From Mactromeris polynyma (Eukaryota; Mollusca; Bivalvia; Venerida; Mactridae), in contig JASFXZ010000037.1 of assembly GCA_032209605.1 (NCBI GenBank), forward strand, positions 1 through 64,000: a DNA stretch of 64,000 nucleotides, in the 5' to 3' direction. The notes under the pieces were generated by a model. The model did no database searches and was not told the DNA's origin. It saw nothing but the letters and a program-made list of their open reading frames with translations. This document shows positions 25,001 to 35,481 of this stretch, in pieces. The position numbers were made by a program, and so were the translations under genes. Positions within the stretch are counted from its first letter, which is position 1; every line of letters starts with the position of its first letter.

Positions 25001-27716
25001 ACTAATAAGCTCTTATAGGACTAATTTCCAAATATGTGATAATTGAGAAAATCCCAATATAACTTTTTCTTCAACTTTCTGAGCCAAATGCCCACATGAG
25101 CATAATGAATAAGTTATTTTGTATATATCGGATCAGTTAATCATCGTTTACATTTGGCTTACTGAATTGCGATAAATTATCTATTATAATCCCCATAAAC
25201 TTGAGCCTATCAAAATGCTCGTCAATTCCGAACAAGGGAGGTAAATATTGTAGATGTGAGAACTATGTGTATTCATGTTTCCGCAGACACCCTATACCAA
25301 GACACAAATAACAAGAATCACAGTATCGACAGTTTTTGATACCCAAACGCTTCGAAGAATGGCGAAGGGGCATACATCGTTTACCCTGTCCGTCCGTATG
25401 TCTGCGGAGAAATTGTTTTCCGATCAATAACTTTTGAAAGATGGATAGATTCAATTTATATTTAAGTATATGATAATACATTACTGGCCAAGTACGATTT
25501 CAGTTTACAGTCCACTATTTTTGAAAGAGTTATGTCCCTTTTTCGACTTAAAAAGTTTGTTTCTGATCAGTAAACGCTTGAAAATCTCATTGCTTGGGAA
25601 TCCGTGTCCTATGGACACAACTTGTTTTAATATGATTCCAATCAAACTTCTTCATAGGGAAGACCCTTGGTACCTTGAACAACTGTTCCTTATATCAGTT
25701 GATCGCTTTAACCATATTTTTTTTAATGTGAAATATGCGTTCTTTATATCAGTTGATCGCTATAACCATATTTGCTTAAATGTGAAATGTGCGTTCTTTA
25801 TATCAGTTGATCGCTATAACCATATTTGTTTAAATGTGAAATGTGCGTTCTTTATATCAGTTGATCGCTATAACCATACTTTTTTTTAATGTGAAATATG
25901 CGTTCTTCATATCAGTTGATCGCTATAACCATATTTGTTTAAATGTGAAATGTGCGTTCTTTATATCAGTTGATCGCTATAACCATACTTTTTTTTAATG
26001 TGAAATATGCGTTCTTCATATCAGTTGATCGCTATAACCATACTTTTAATGTGAAACGTGCGTTCTTTATATCAGTTGATCGCTATAACCATACTTTTTA
26101 AATGTGAAATGTGCAATTAGGAATTATAATTTGTTCATAATATACATCAGTTCTTTATCAGTGCTCTTTATAAGCAAAGTTTACTGAATATGATGTTGTT
26201 GTTTTTTTTAAATACTTAGAATAACTTAATATTGGAATCTGTAGAATATGTATACCTGGTAAGTCATAATGTGACAAATATTGAAATGTTGAACTCCATA
26301 ATTTTATCTTCTCATTCGGTTGGTCACAGACAATCAAATTTCCGTTGGGAAGAAATTCAGCTCCTCGGATCCGACAATCCTTCCGGTCAGCATAATGGAC
26401 TTTTATATTGTAAATACCGGTATAAACAGCTTGTTTGAATGAAGTACGAGGCGGCAGCTTCACTGGTTGTTCTGTCTGTATAATATACAATACGAATACA
26501 CATGTATACTGTATTTATTATCATACAAACTGTATTAAAAAAACTTATTAAATTATATTGCACTGTGAAACATGGGGCCTTACTCTCAACCATTTTAAAA
26601 CTGAAACTCAGACTTAGACTTTAAATTTGCAAATATTAAATTTACTAGCCTTTCGTTGTCATTTAATATAGACGGAAACAATTTTGTCCAAGTTTTATAA
26701 ATATCTATGGTGCTATAACAACGCAGGAGAAAAATAAACATTTAATATTTTAAAGTCTAATTCTGAGTTTCAGTCTTAAAATATTTGTGAATAATGCCCC
26801 TGTATTATAAGGGCAATATTGATCATGAAGAATGTTGGTTTAGTTGTGAGCCCGGGTTTTCTGATCATCAGGTTAAGATATGGAAGAAAATATGCAAACA
26901 GGACGATATATATATATATTTTTTTTTTTTTGGAGGGGAGATATTTTTTTTTTTCTCGTGAATAAGTATGTGTGGGTCGATGAACTCCCTCTCCATACTT
27001 TACAAAATAGCAGTTAGTGTACATAAGAACAAATTTAGAAAGGTTAGTATTTCATATTTAAGATTTAATCACCTAAGAAATACAAGGCTATATTACACTA
27101 ACGTAGAAATAAACTATTAACATATGTTTGATTTGTACATGTATAATATTCATAGTAATGAAGTATCACTACGATATCAATTTTTTATAAAATATGATTA
27201 ATATCCCCCTCCAAAAAGTAAATGATGAATACTACTACTGGTGGTTGTTGATAATATAGAAATTTGTAAATCAAAACCTGTTAAAGCATACAGGAGATGA
27301 CAATATAATCGATATCCAGAGTTGTCGTTCTTGCTACTCTCTCTCATACACCTCTATTAACGTCTAAAATACTAGAATCTTGTAAAATATCTAAGTAAAA
27401 TACAGTTCGGACAATCTCGATTTGAATTTCGAAAAGTAAAACAATAGGCCTTACCCATTGTTTAATTGAACTAAGAAATAAAGAATTAAACAAGCAAACA
27501 AAAAATTCTTACAACTTGATCAATGCATTCCGAACGATAGTTTTTGTCCGGAGCCGCAGAAAACGATTCCATATCCGCTTGGTAGACTGGTTCGTTTGGA
27601 GCTAACTGCCGTTTTAGCTGCATTTCTTTTGACTCCAAAACGTCGTGCCTGTTCTTTCTCCTTTTACGTCGTTTCCGGCGTGTTGTTCGAGTCGGGGTTG
27701 ACTGGGAACAACCCAT
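19032..27716 (-). CDS. Acylated six-bladed NHL-repeat propeller protein (TRIM-NHL-like, without RING)
   Basis: Six minus-strand exons: 27716-27513, 26475-26256, 24908-24530, 23694-23630, 21039-20868 and 19155-19032. All are GT-AG with matching phase, coding for 387 residues and ending at TGA. The N-terminus MGCSQS fits N-myristoylation at Gly2 with palmitoylation at Cys3, followed by a strongly basic run (RRKRRKRRK) that would bind membrane lipids. After a linker to about residue 80 come six NHL-like blades, each ending in a strand such as GNLIVCDQPNEKIKLW, SDVYVTIPKE, GLVLGVGTKIEFID, NNILVSDSYKGRVLCI, DNVYICGNEKGAIDVL and KLLAVCGEYDRIKTFR. A charged helical tail of about 40 residues closes it. 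There is no RING, B-box or coiled coil. I infer a membrane-tethered scaffold or ligand-binding propeller; its partner is unknown. Introns 2, 3 and 5 contain unrelated tandem repeats. The exon 6 join (CAG|GTACCT to TTTTACAG) is the least certain. Confidence 0.8.
20225..20350 (+). repeat. tRNA-derived SINE
   Basis: A box A-like GTGGGTGAGGGGGTAGAGAG and a box B-like GAGTTCAAGCCCC are followed by a non-tRNA body. The stems do not form a proper cloverleaf. It lies in intron 5 of the NHL gene. Confidence 0.5.
20475..20860. repeat. 39-bp minisatellite, about 9-10 units
   Basis: The unit contains AAGTATCTGTTCAAAACACA and AATAGTTCTAAGAATAG. Because 39 is a multiple of three, it stays open in a frame on each strand (KYLFKTQIVLRIE on plus), which creates long false open frames. 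The array starts 8 bases from exon 5 of the NHL gene and lies in its intron 5. Confidence 0.85.
21345..21590 (-). repeat. tRNA-Thr-like SINE, reverse copy
   Basis: On the minus strand the head has box A AGTCCAGTGGTAACGCG, a CTAGTAA anticodon loop flanked by CTGGA/TCCAG, and box B GGTTCGATTCC. The acceptor stem is unpaired. The body ends in GGCGTCGCCCATGTGGGAAA, and continues to a poly-purine/CAAATAC tail. The same family occurs in plus orientation at 28588-28880, which fixes the family limits. Confidence 0.75.
21780..22190 (+). repeat. Dispersed repeat family A, long copy
   Basis: One of the longest copies: AACGCCACATACACAAGACA at its start, GGAAAAACAACAATCC soon after, and GGGGAAAGGGAAACATAA plus ATATAGCGAATTACAGC near its end. 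It is non-coding and lies in intron 4 of the NHL gene. It is bordered on the right by the TA-flanked MITE. Confidence 0.65.
22259..22447. mobile_element. Mariner-type MITE with TA target duplication
   Basis: It is 189 bp long. The left end CAGTCAAACCTGTGTTAAAG matches the inverted right end CGATCAAACCTGTCTGTAAA, and TA flanks both sides (22257-22258 and 22448-22449). No coding content. TIR sequence and TA target fit Tc1/mariner-mobilised elements. Confidence 0.8.
23225..23352 (-). repeat. tRNA-derived SINE
   Basis: On the minus strand, box A GGCTCGGTTGGTAGAAC and a perfect T arm (CCGGG-TTCGATT-CCCGG) are seen, but the D and anticodon stems are broken. The body continues with ATGTACTTCACATATGGAGA. 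It is in intron 4 of the NHL gene. Confidence 0.6.
24215..24437. repeat. ~74-bp tandem repeat with internal inverted repeats, 3 units
   Basis: Each unit contains AATCTCCCTT and, about 20 bases on, AAGGGAGATT, so each transcribed unit can fold into a hairpin. The third unit carries compensating changes (GTCTCCCTT with AAGGGAGAC), which keeps the stem. It lies in intron 3 of the NHL gene, directly before exon 3's donor side. Confidence 0.75.
25688..26113. repeat. ~54-bp minisatellite, 8 units
   Basis: Eight copies of TATCAGTTGATCGCTATAAC with a T-run and AATGTGAAATGTGC between them. Two sub-variants (TTTGTTTAAATG and CTTTTTTTTAATG) alternate in the middle. It lies in intron 2 of the NHL gene. 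Confidence 0.85.
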
Positions 27717-28587
27717 TGGTGCTAACCTATATCTTGATCAGGTTCCGTGATATTAATGAAGTACCTTTAATTCTAGTCCCAATGTTTTAAACTTTATAGC
27801 CTATTAAAAAATCGCATCATGATCACCAGTGTTGAATCCTAAATGAATTGAACGCAATTATACGATATGATAACTATACGATACTCCAAGTCTATAGTAT
27901 TTTGTTACATATAGCTATACATTCGTTCACACTGTTTTTTTAAAATGCATACTACTAAATTGACTTACTTTTGAAAAACAATTAACCGTATTATTTGAAT
28001 ACTAGTACACACGTAATTAAATAAGACATTGGGTTCAGTGAAAGGCAGTTTTCATATACATGTGTGGCTTAAATAGTGTTGTCATTAGGCCAAAAAATCT
28101 TTGTTTCCGCAAACGTCTTCATAACAATAAGTTGTTTAGGTAGATATAAATTATTTTCGATTTTTTCCAACTTATGATATTATATGTGTAGCTAATTATG
28201 CTGAAAGCTGACAAAATGTTCTATAAAAAGCTATTTTAACAATACTTTCGTTCTGAGCACCGTAAAGAACGACAGTTGACGAACATACATGCTCGGCACT
28301 TTTGAACGAAAACGTAGCTGTGGTGTGAGAAAAAAGGTTTGGTAAGAGTAAACAAATCTTTTTTTCGTGACAGAAGTGGCACGGCCTTTCATTCATGATT
28401 CTATTGTCTGATTTGCTTTTTGTGTTATATTTAAACTTCAGTTGTTTCGTATTGTGTTTAATGATTCGTTAAACCAATAAGACAAAGCGATTCAAACATA
28501 TCATTAGTTGGGGTACTTTGGTACTTTCAATATTACTTCGTAGTTTACATACATATACAGTGAGACGTATCCGGAACGTATCCTTAA

Positions 28588-28880
28588 TACAGCGGTAACG
28601 TGCTGGACTAGTAAACCAGGGATCTCAGGTCCGATCCTCCGCTCCATCACTGACAGTGCTAACAGTCTTTCGGACGAGTCTTTAAAAACCGAGGTCCAGT
28701 GTATGATGAGTTACATCGAGCACGTAAAAGAGCCAGAGGTGCTTCTGGAACTGGGGCATCTCCTGTATCATGCACTATCCTACCAAAAATCTAAAATGAC
28801 TATAACATTTTTCCGGAGGCGTCGCCCATATGGGAAACCGGTAGCGACGATAAATAAACGCAAATACAAACAAACAGAAC
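28588..28880 (+). repeat. tRNA-Thr-like SINE, forward copy
   Basis: The head has GCGGTAACGTGCTGGACTAG and box B GGTCCGATCC. The body (TGCTTCTGGAACTG, TGTATCATGCACTATCC, GGAGGCGTCGCCCATATGGG) matches the reverse complement of 21345-21590 along its length. Confidence 0.75.
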
Positions 28881-29164
28881 GGCTCTTTCTTAATCTACAA
28901 CGTCTCGTCAATAAAGTTATAAGTTTTCACGTAGTAGAAATTTATTACAACCAAACTATCAACAACAGCCACATGTTGCGTCTTACAATTCCTGTTGTTC
29001 CGGTGAGATTGCATCGTGCTAGAAGATAACTTATTTTGGCGATATTAATAGACACATCATTAATAGAATCGTGCACTTTAAACTTATTTATTTTACATTG
29101 ATCGTAAAACAAACTTATACTAATCACTCTCGATGACTGCTTCCTAACTACAAACCAATACTCG

Positions 29165-29285
29165 CGCCAAATATAGGAATAGTGAAGCTCGTGGTGAAAC
29201 CCCGCTCATCATGGGGCTCGAGCTCACGACCTTTGGATCAGGAGTCAGGCGCTGAACCCCTTCACCATTGCGCCTCCCCAACTCT
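29165..29285 (-). repeat. tRNA-derived SINE
   Basis: The minus strand shows box A GCGCAATGGTGAAGGGGTTC and box B GAGCTCGAGCCCC. The stems do not pair as in a tRNA. Boundaries are approximate. Confidence 0.55.
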
Positions 29286-30240
29286 GCACTGATGCATGGA
29301 TAGAATTATTACAGTTATGAGGAATTAGCTGGTTCCGTGTTTTCCGGTTAAATTCCATCGGGACTGTTCATGCGTCCTTGCGTACTTAAACTACATGCTT
29401 TCTTGAGTTAATTACCCAATGTGAGACGAACTGTGTGGTTTTAACGGAAATAGCATCTCTTGTTATCAGGATTTTGACCATCACAAATATTATCAGCGAA
29501 TACCGCACGAGTCGTAAACACAATAGTGAAATTCGATCTAATTTCAATTAACTTGGGCCATCCTTGTCGAGTATAGAAGGATTAACCGTCTTAACTTCAA
29601 AGGTGGAGTTAGGAATGTACGTACGTCAGATGCCTTTAAGCAAATACATGTTGTCGTATTGTATATAGATCGTAGCGATGTGTAGCGTTGTGTATACATT
29701 TGTGACATATCAACCGTGGCCATACTTCATTCAACCTGACATTTTACATTTAAGTTCATCTTGATTTGCAGCATACTTATTACAATCGTCGATGGCTTTA
29801 TGACCTTTTTTATGAAACTAATCGGACTTTTATTGGTGTTTGGAATGAACGTTGGAGATAAAACCTGGAGAGAGGCTGTGTATAATCAAACCCTCAAACT
29901 TTAGTGGGCTGTTTACACTGTCGCTTATTGTTTTAGAAAATCAGCTGTGATGTGTTGTCATAAAAGTGAAATCAGACTTAATCGATGATACAGGTGTATT
30001 GGACACAGTGATTGACTATTTATATTGGATAAGGAAGCAATCGTGTTAATTCAACGTAGGTGTATGTGTACATCAGGATGTTTCGGTTTACTTCATAAAT
30101 GAAACTATCTTATTCAACAGTATATGTACATAGCTGGCGTATGTATGAGGGATGGTTGAATTTCTTGGTTGACAGTTGTATACATATAATGTCATACACA
30201 TTGTTGGCTTACTGAAGAAAACGGTGAAATCGAGAGCACA

Positions 30241-30303
30241 GATCTAGCAACAACAATAAAAGCAACACTGATGACAACAACAGAAGCAGCAGCAACAACA
30301 ACA
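30241..30303. repeat. CAA/CAG-rich microsatellite
   Basis: An imperfect run of CAACAA and GCAGCAGCAACAACAACAC triplets. Confidence 0.7.
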
Positions 30304-30387
30304 CGTGCCAATATTCTTCGTCAGCATGGTTCCCTTAGCCTTTCTGTGATAACAGGTAACAGAATCAAGCAGGCGGTGCTCGGTATA

Positions 30388-30553
30388 CAATTGGACCTCG
30401 TTTATTCGACAACCTTCTATCCGAATACTCGGTAATAAAAGGTAAGTCACGATGTAGCTTAAATAACGTCGAATGAGATGAGTTATTCGAAACTATGTAT
30501 TATTTGAACGAAAATTTCGGACACGATGAATTTGAATGAACGAGGTTCGACTG
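30388..30553. mobile_element. Mariner-type MITE, 166 bp
   Basis: The left end CAATTGGACCTCGTTTATTC and inverted right end CAGTCGAACCTCGTTCATTC are flanked by TA on both sides (30386-30387, 30554-30555). It belongs to the same family as the element at 31378. Confidence 0.75.
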
Positions 30554-31377
30554 TACTTTGTAAGGTGTAATTTTCACACTACATGTATTAGTATTAGCAA
30601 ATTGTACATGACTATAAAACACCTGATGCTTATGGTTTTGAACATTGACACTATAAATGAATGTATAAACAATTTGTAATTGACATTTACCACATGGTAG
30701 GAATTTTGAACTTATAGAAATCTTTATCATAATGATTTTATGTCACTACCGTTGCGTGTATTATCTCATTATAGGATTTTAAACATAGAAATCACATGAT
30801 ACCTTCATGATTTTTGGTAAACAAATGTTTATAATTATACCTGTGATCTTTGTTAAACCTGGGTGGCTAGTACGGATATTGAGTCAAGTAATTATGAGCA
30901 ATCAATCAAATTTATTGAATATCCACGCGCCATCGATCAGAGGGTCAAACTACGCTAGGCAAAGACACATATACATTAAGTCTTACAAAATTATGCAAAA
31001 AAGTTTATAAATATAAATATGTGGGCGTGAGTTTGTGTACGTTGAATCAGACTGTGAAATGTTACTTACCTCATTGTGGTTAACAAAATATTTTCCGTAA
31101 GGGAGAAATGTATTAGCGTCTTGCTTTCTAATTTAATTATATAAAAGGTTTAATGTTTCCTAAAATATCCACTTCCTTGATATGTGAGTGTGCAGTAAAT
31201 GATTTCATGTCAATGGAATGCTACGTTAAACTTCCATGAAGCACAAAGGTTTACATTTGATAGAATTTCAATCAATGAAACGGTAATGTTTTACTTTTTG
31301 TAGAATTTATTTTATTATGCAAAGTTTTACAGAAATGTTATATGTTTTTGTCAATTTCAAGCATTCATTTAGAATTA

Positions 31378-31750
31378 CAGTCGTACCGCGTTCATTCGAA
31401 TTCATCTGGTCCGAAATTTTAGTTCGATTAATACATGGTTTGGAATAAACCATTTCACTTCCACGTGGGCCTGTATTCATAAAGCTCCTAAGATTTTAAG
31501 TCACGACTTTCCTTATCTTTATAAAACTTCATTAAAATAGCACTAACGATTTTTTTCAATATTCAAGAATGATTCTATAAAATCTACGGAAAATATATGA
31601 AACTAAGGGAAATTTATGAAACTAAGGGAAATTTATAAAACTAAGGGAAATTTTCTCCTTAGGAGCTTTATGAAAACGGGCCCTGGACATTTATTTCGGA
31701 TGATACCAAGTATTCGGATGACAGGTTTTCGAATAAACGTGGTTCGACTG
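31378..31750. mobile_element. Mariner-type MITE interrupted by another MITE
   Basis: The ends CAGTCGTACCGCGTTCATTC and (inverted) CAGTCGAACCACGTTTATTC match the 30388 copy. The left flank is TA; the right flank has diverged. Taking out the inner 217-bp element leaves about 156 bp, close to the 166 bp of the uninterrupted copy. Confidence 0.75.
31467..31683. mobile_element. Nested MITE with GGGCC ends
   Basis: The left end GGGCCTGTATTCATAAAGCT and inverted right end GGGCCCGTTTTCATAAAGCT pair over about 27 bases, with CTAAGGGAAATTTAT repeated three times inside. No clear target duplication was seen. It lies inside the 31378 element, so it is the younger insertion. Confidence 0.75.
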
Positions 31751-32372
31751 ATTATGTACTTTCGTAACTCCCTGCATGTGTTTGCACTTTGTTTGTGAAA
31801 TTCCCTACTCGATTTCTTTATTCATTTATTTCTAAATGGAACAAAATTTTGGTGTTTTAGCCTGCATGAAAATTTCAAGATTGTTCCTGACATTTCTTTA
31901 CAAATGTACAACAATGTACTGGACTGAGAAGTGTACATTATTTTAAGAAGTCGGAGACATAAAATGGACCACTGTAATGTTTAAGTCATGAATGTGTGCT
32001 CAACATAGAACAATCAAAGCGCTGAAAGCACTGAAGTTGTTCTGTATTGAACACTGGTTTTTACCTGTTATTCTTGCGCCACTTCCGGAAAAAAGTAGTT
32101 TTCGTATTAATTCGTATGTCGAAAATTGCCATATAACTACTTGTTCAACCGAACAACTAAAAACGTAAGTAAAACAAGTTTATGCGATGTATATGTTACT
32201 TTGTATGAACAAAACATTCATTATCCAATTACGCTTGACACATACACTGACCTGAGCTTGTAAGATATTTAATTATTTCTATTGTTTCTGACAGGTGATG
32301 TTAACACTTGACAACTATGTGCGGTGTATCCCCAAGTTAATTGACAAAAAACAAGATCACTAAAACAATACA

Positions 32373-33743
32373 ATGGCTGGAGACAGTTATATCCTCTTGG
32401 AAGACCTTGGAGAGACGAAACTGGAGAAGTTCCTCGGTGATGTCTATATTAACGAGACAGCGAAGGATATTGATCGATGTGATATGAACTTTATCCAGTC
32501 AGGGGTAGAATATGTGGTTGAACATTTGACTGACACAGTTCTTAAAAGATTAGGAGGAGAGATTGATGAAGAAGTTGAGACGTTTAAGAGATATTTTCCT
32601 AAATTAAAACACATTGGTGACACTAATTCAAGCGTTAGTGAAAATGTTGTTAAGATTGGAAGTTTTTACGAAGAAGCTACACTAGGTTCACCAGATGACT
32701 TTCATTGTATATTAATCATTGGGGCGTTTCAATGTGATTCAGATATTCATTCCTGTGCCAGTTATCCAACCTTTGGTCAAAAGGCCATCACAAAATCTAT
32801 TAGAAATGTGCTCCATCAGATAACGGTGCAACATCACGATACGCAAAGTGAAGCAAAAAAGCAGTTCTTCAAGCGACATTTTCAACATAGTGATAGCGAC
32901 AATAAGCAACATATTGTGTTTAATAAAGTTGACATGGAAGACAGGGGTAGGTGTAAACTAACGTTTTTGTACAGTAGCCGGAAAAATAACGAACATATAT
33001 TGAAATGTATAAACGTGACTTTAACCACAGCTTTCAGAGTATATTTGAGTGACAACGCGGAATGTTTAGGTCTGGATTCATTTATGAACGGCGCAGCTAA
33101 CATATCGACCCCAAAAGAACTTCTAAACCCCAAAGAGATATTAATATCAAAGGGAAATGTGTCCATAGTTGAGAATGAGCATTATTTCATTCGACACGTG
33201 TTATCACCGAAACATAAGAAAGTTTACACATTATTGCAACACATATTGAAATTAAATGAACGCATTAAACCAGATGCGTGGACTGACGATAGAAAACGAG
33301 AATCTCGCGCATATCACGTGACTTTATGTGAACTGAAACGCTGTTTATTGTATCATCATCATTTATGTGAAAACAATAACAGTTCTGGAATAGGAACTTG
33401 TGTTTTGGATATTCTCAGAGATATTTATGACGGTGACTACTTACCACAGCAGCATTTGAGCATGCGCAAACGGACGAGGAAGCGGTTGAGGAAATTGTTG
33501 GAGATTCTGAAGTCATTGGAACAGTCATCTACTGTTTACAGTTTTGAAGACGTTACTAAGTTAGTTGCATCAGTAGAAAAGTCACGAAATGTGGTAAAAA
33601 CGCTACGACACGTTACGCAAGACCACAACGACAGTTTGCAGTATTTCAAATGCTTTCTTCTAGTTGGAAAGTATATTGTTGTGATAAGTGTTGGTGCAAT
33701 AATAGTGTATTTCATGTTTCATTCAATAGTTAACCCCAGGTAA
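32373..33743 (+). CDS. Mab-21/cGAS-like protein with C-terminal membrane anchor, probably inactive
   Basis: A single exon of 456 residues. The nucleotidyltransferase core shows KIGSFYEEATLGSPDDFHCI (residues 94-113), the GS motif plus metal-binding strand of cGAS/Mab-21 proteins, followed by CINVTLTTAF (212-221), and a helical lobe with LCELKRCLLYHHH and GTCVLDILRDIYDG. In human cGAS the metal ligands are E225, D227 and D319. By motif spacing they fall here on D109, H111 and T216, so two of three are lost and second-messenger synthesis is unlikely. Residues 428-452 form one hydrophobic helix close to the C-terminus, which suggests a tail anchor with the fold facing the cytosol. A basic run (RKRTRKRLRK) precedes it. 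The gene may work as a scaffold or nucleic-acid sensor without catalysis. Intronless, with AATAAA 20 bases after the stop. Confidence 0.8.
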   Translation: MAGDSYILLEDLGETKLEKFLGDVYINETAKDIDRCDMNFIQSGVEYVVEHLTDTVLKRLGGEIDEEVETFKRYFPKLKHIGDTNSSVSENVVKIGSFYEEATLGSPDDFHCILIIGAFQCDSDIHSCASYPTFGQKAITKSIRNVLHQITVQHHDTQSEAKKQFFKRHFQHSDSDNKQHIVFNKVDMEDRGRCKLTFLYSSRKNNEHILKCINVTLTTAFRVYLSDNAECLGLDSFMNGAANISTPKELLNPKEILISKGNVSIVENEHYFIRHVLSPKHKKVYTLLQHILKLNERIKPDAWTDDRKRESRAYHVTLCELKRCLLYHHHLCENNNSSGIGTCVLDILRDIYDGDYLPQQHLSMRKRTRKRLRKLLEILKSLEQSSTVYSFEDVTKLVASVEKSRNVVKTLRHVTQDHNDSLQYFKCFLLVGKYIVVISVGAIIVYFMFHSIVNPR

Positions 33744-33762
33744 CTAAATTGTATTATCTTTA

Positions 33763-33768
33763 AATAAA
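33763..33768 (+). terminator. Polyadenylation signal of the Mab-21-like gene
   Basis: AATAAA 20 bases after the TAA stop at 33741-33743. Confidence 0.55.
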
Positions 33769-33823
33769 TGACATTATTGTATTTCTTACTTCTCTCTCAA
33801 TTCTGTTACAAAGAACCCCATCC

Positions 33824-34055
33824 GGTTATTTCAGTCGCTAGAACACTCGACTCCCAATCTGGAGAGGTCTAAGGTTCGAACAAAATCAAGGCGTGTATTC
33901 TCCGTGCCAATTTGGCAGCAGACAAACAACGACAGGTCATTTATCCACTGCCTCTGATATACGAGGCCAAGTTGTCAGAGGCTTGCGCGTGAACGGGTTA
34001 ATTCATATCTAAACTTATGATACTGTAGAAAAAGCGACATTAAACGCTTAACACG
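33824..34055 (+). repeat. tRNA-derived SINE with conserved central body
   Basis: A degenerate tRNA-like head (TTCAGTCGCTAGAACACTCG, box B AAGGTTCGAAC) is followed by CGTGCCAATTTGGCAGCAGA, TTGTCAGAGGCTTGCG and a GCGACATTAAACGCTTAAC tail. This body layout is common in molluscan SINEs; the family name was not checked. Confidence 0.65.
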
Positions 34056-34656
34056 ACTTTCAGGTCTGATACGAAAATTGACCGTGGCGTTACGATTTAA
34101 TATATATAAATATGCACAGTATAGACATTTTATGTTTAAGATTCGGTCACGATTTAATTAAAACCTTTCCGTACGTCCAATGGCAAATGTCAATAAGATT
34201 CAGATAACAGAAATTTGTTTGAAGTCAGGAATCAAAAGACGGACGGTTTGTTTATGATCCAAGTATTTATTGAAATGAACATTGATACGATGTTTTGTCG
34301 ACGCGAATTTGAAACGTATACGTGAAGCAAAAACACGAACGTGTTTTAGTGTCTGTTGAAATTGTTCAAATTCGAATACACTTTGTTTTACTTGTACGAC
34401 TAATTTCAGTTGAAAGCTAAGTACTTTCATAGAAAGGTCATGAGCACATATGTCATCGGTAGATCAGTATTAATTTGAATTGCGTTTAATGAATATTACC
34501 AGCAGCAATATATAGTTCATCATATACTGGTTATTGAAGATGAGTATCCGATGTATTTTTCAAATGTTCTAGATGCAACGATATTCGTAAACATTATTTG
34601 TTTACTTGATATACTGGAAATACAGACATGGTACATTTCTGTAATCGTATGGCATT

Positions 34657-35481
34657 GTAGTGCCACATATAGTCCGTGTCGCATATAGTTCTTGACGAGG
34701 CGAGCTGTATGCGGCGGAAATACATGGTCATGCCGCATATAATTATTTCATGTCTTGTCCTATTTAAAGCATACTTTAAAGAAAAATTGTGTTTCCTCAA
34801 ATTGCCATATACCCATTCAAAAAATATATAACTTTATGTCACTTGACATATTATCCACAAATCAGACAGTTACAATTAATGTCATGGCCCAATATGGGAT
34901 ATGTTTTAATAAAATAACCGAAAATATATGTTAAAACGAAATAAATATTTTGGTTTAGTGTTACTTGATTAAAACCCTATCAACAGTTTCGAGTAGTAAA
35001 ACGCAAATAACCTTTAACATATTACAGCGCCACAGCCTTCGACGGACGGACACGGGATCTAACCCGCGACATTCAGACTGGTAATTGAGTGCGACATCAT
35101 CGTCGTCGTCATTTCAACAGATAACGCCAATGTGCGTACATGCCTTTGTCGTTATTAATGCAAAACAAAATGGTTAAAAATGGTCATGTATGCCTAAAAT
35201 AGTGTATTTGTACATAAAAGGGGCATAACTCATGAGGAAATCATTCGACCGACAGTGGTTAAGGAACATTGGTTATGATACATAAATCAGTTCATCTCAT
35301 TTTCATATATTTTTTGATGTTGCTTGCTTATTCAAATATTCGTTTCAGTAGAACATCTTAAAGAGAAGTGAGCTAAATGCGGCATCGAGGCACATGTCCG
35401 CCGCACGAAGTTAACGTGAACTAAATGCGGTACGCGGATTGTACGCGAACTATATGCGGCACGGTCTATATGTGGCACTAC
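34657..35481. mobile_element. Non-autonomous DNA transposon with TIRs and target duplication
   Basis: The left end GTAGTGCCACATATAGTCCG and inverted right end GTAGTGCCACATATAGACCG match for about 35 bases (through CGCATATAGTTC). ATGGCAT flanks both sides (34649-34655 and 35482-35488), with one extra T on the left, giving a 7- or 8-bp target duplication as in hAT or P-type elements. Sub-terminal copies of ACTAAATGCGGTACGCG and CATATAGTTC repeat near both ends, resembling transposase-binding sites. Length is 825 bp with no open frame of note. A tRNA-like segment lies near 35030-35110. Confidence 0.8.

Larger units (their letters stand above)
27717..32372. other. Intergenic region rich in SINEs and MITEs
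   Basis: No gene was recognised. It holds SINEs at 28588 and 29165, a CAA/CAG-rich microsatellite at 30241-30303, and MITEs at 30388 and 31378 with a nested insertion. The open frame at 28703-29029 lies inside SINE sequence and is not a gene. Confidence 0.55.

Noticed and set aside
25470..25889. A 139-codon frame repeating ISVDRYNHIC
   Set aside because: Translation of the 54-bp minisatellite in an NHL-gene intron.
28703..29029. A 108-codon open frame
   Set aside because: Lies inside SINE body sequence shared with 21345-21590.
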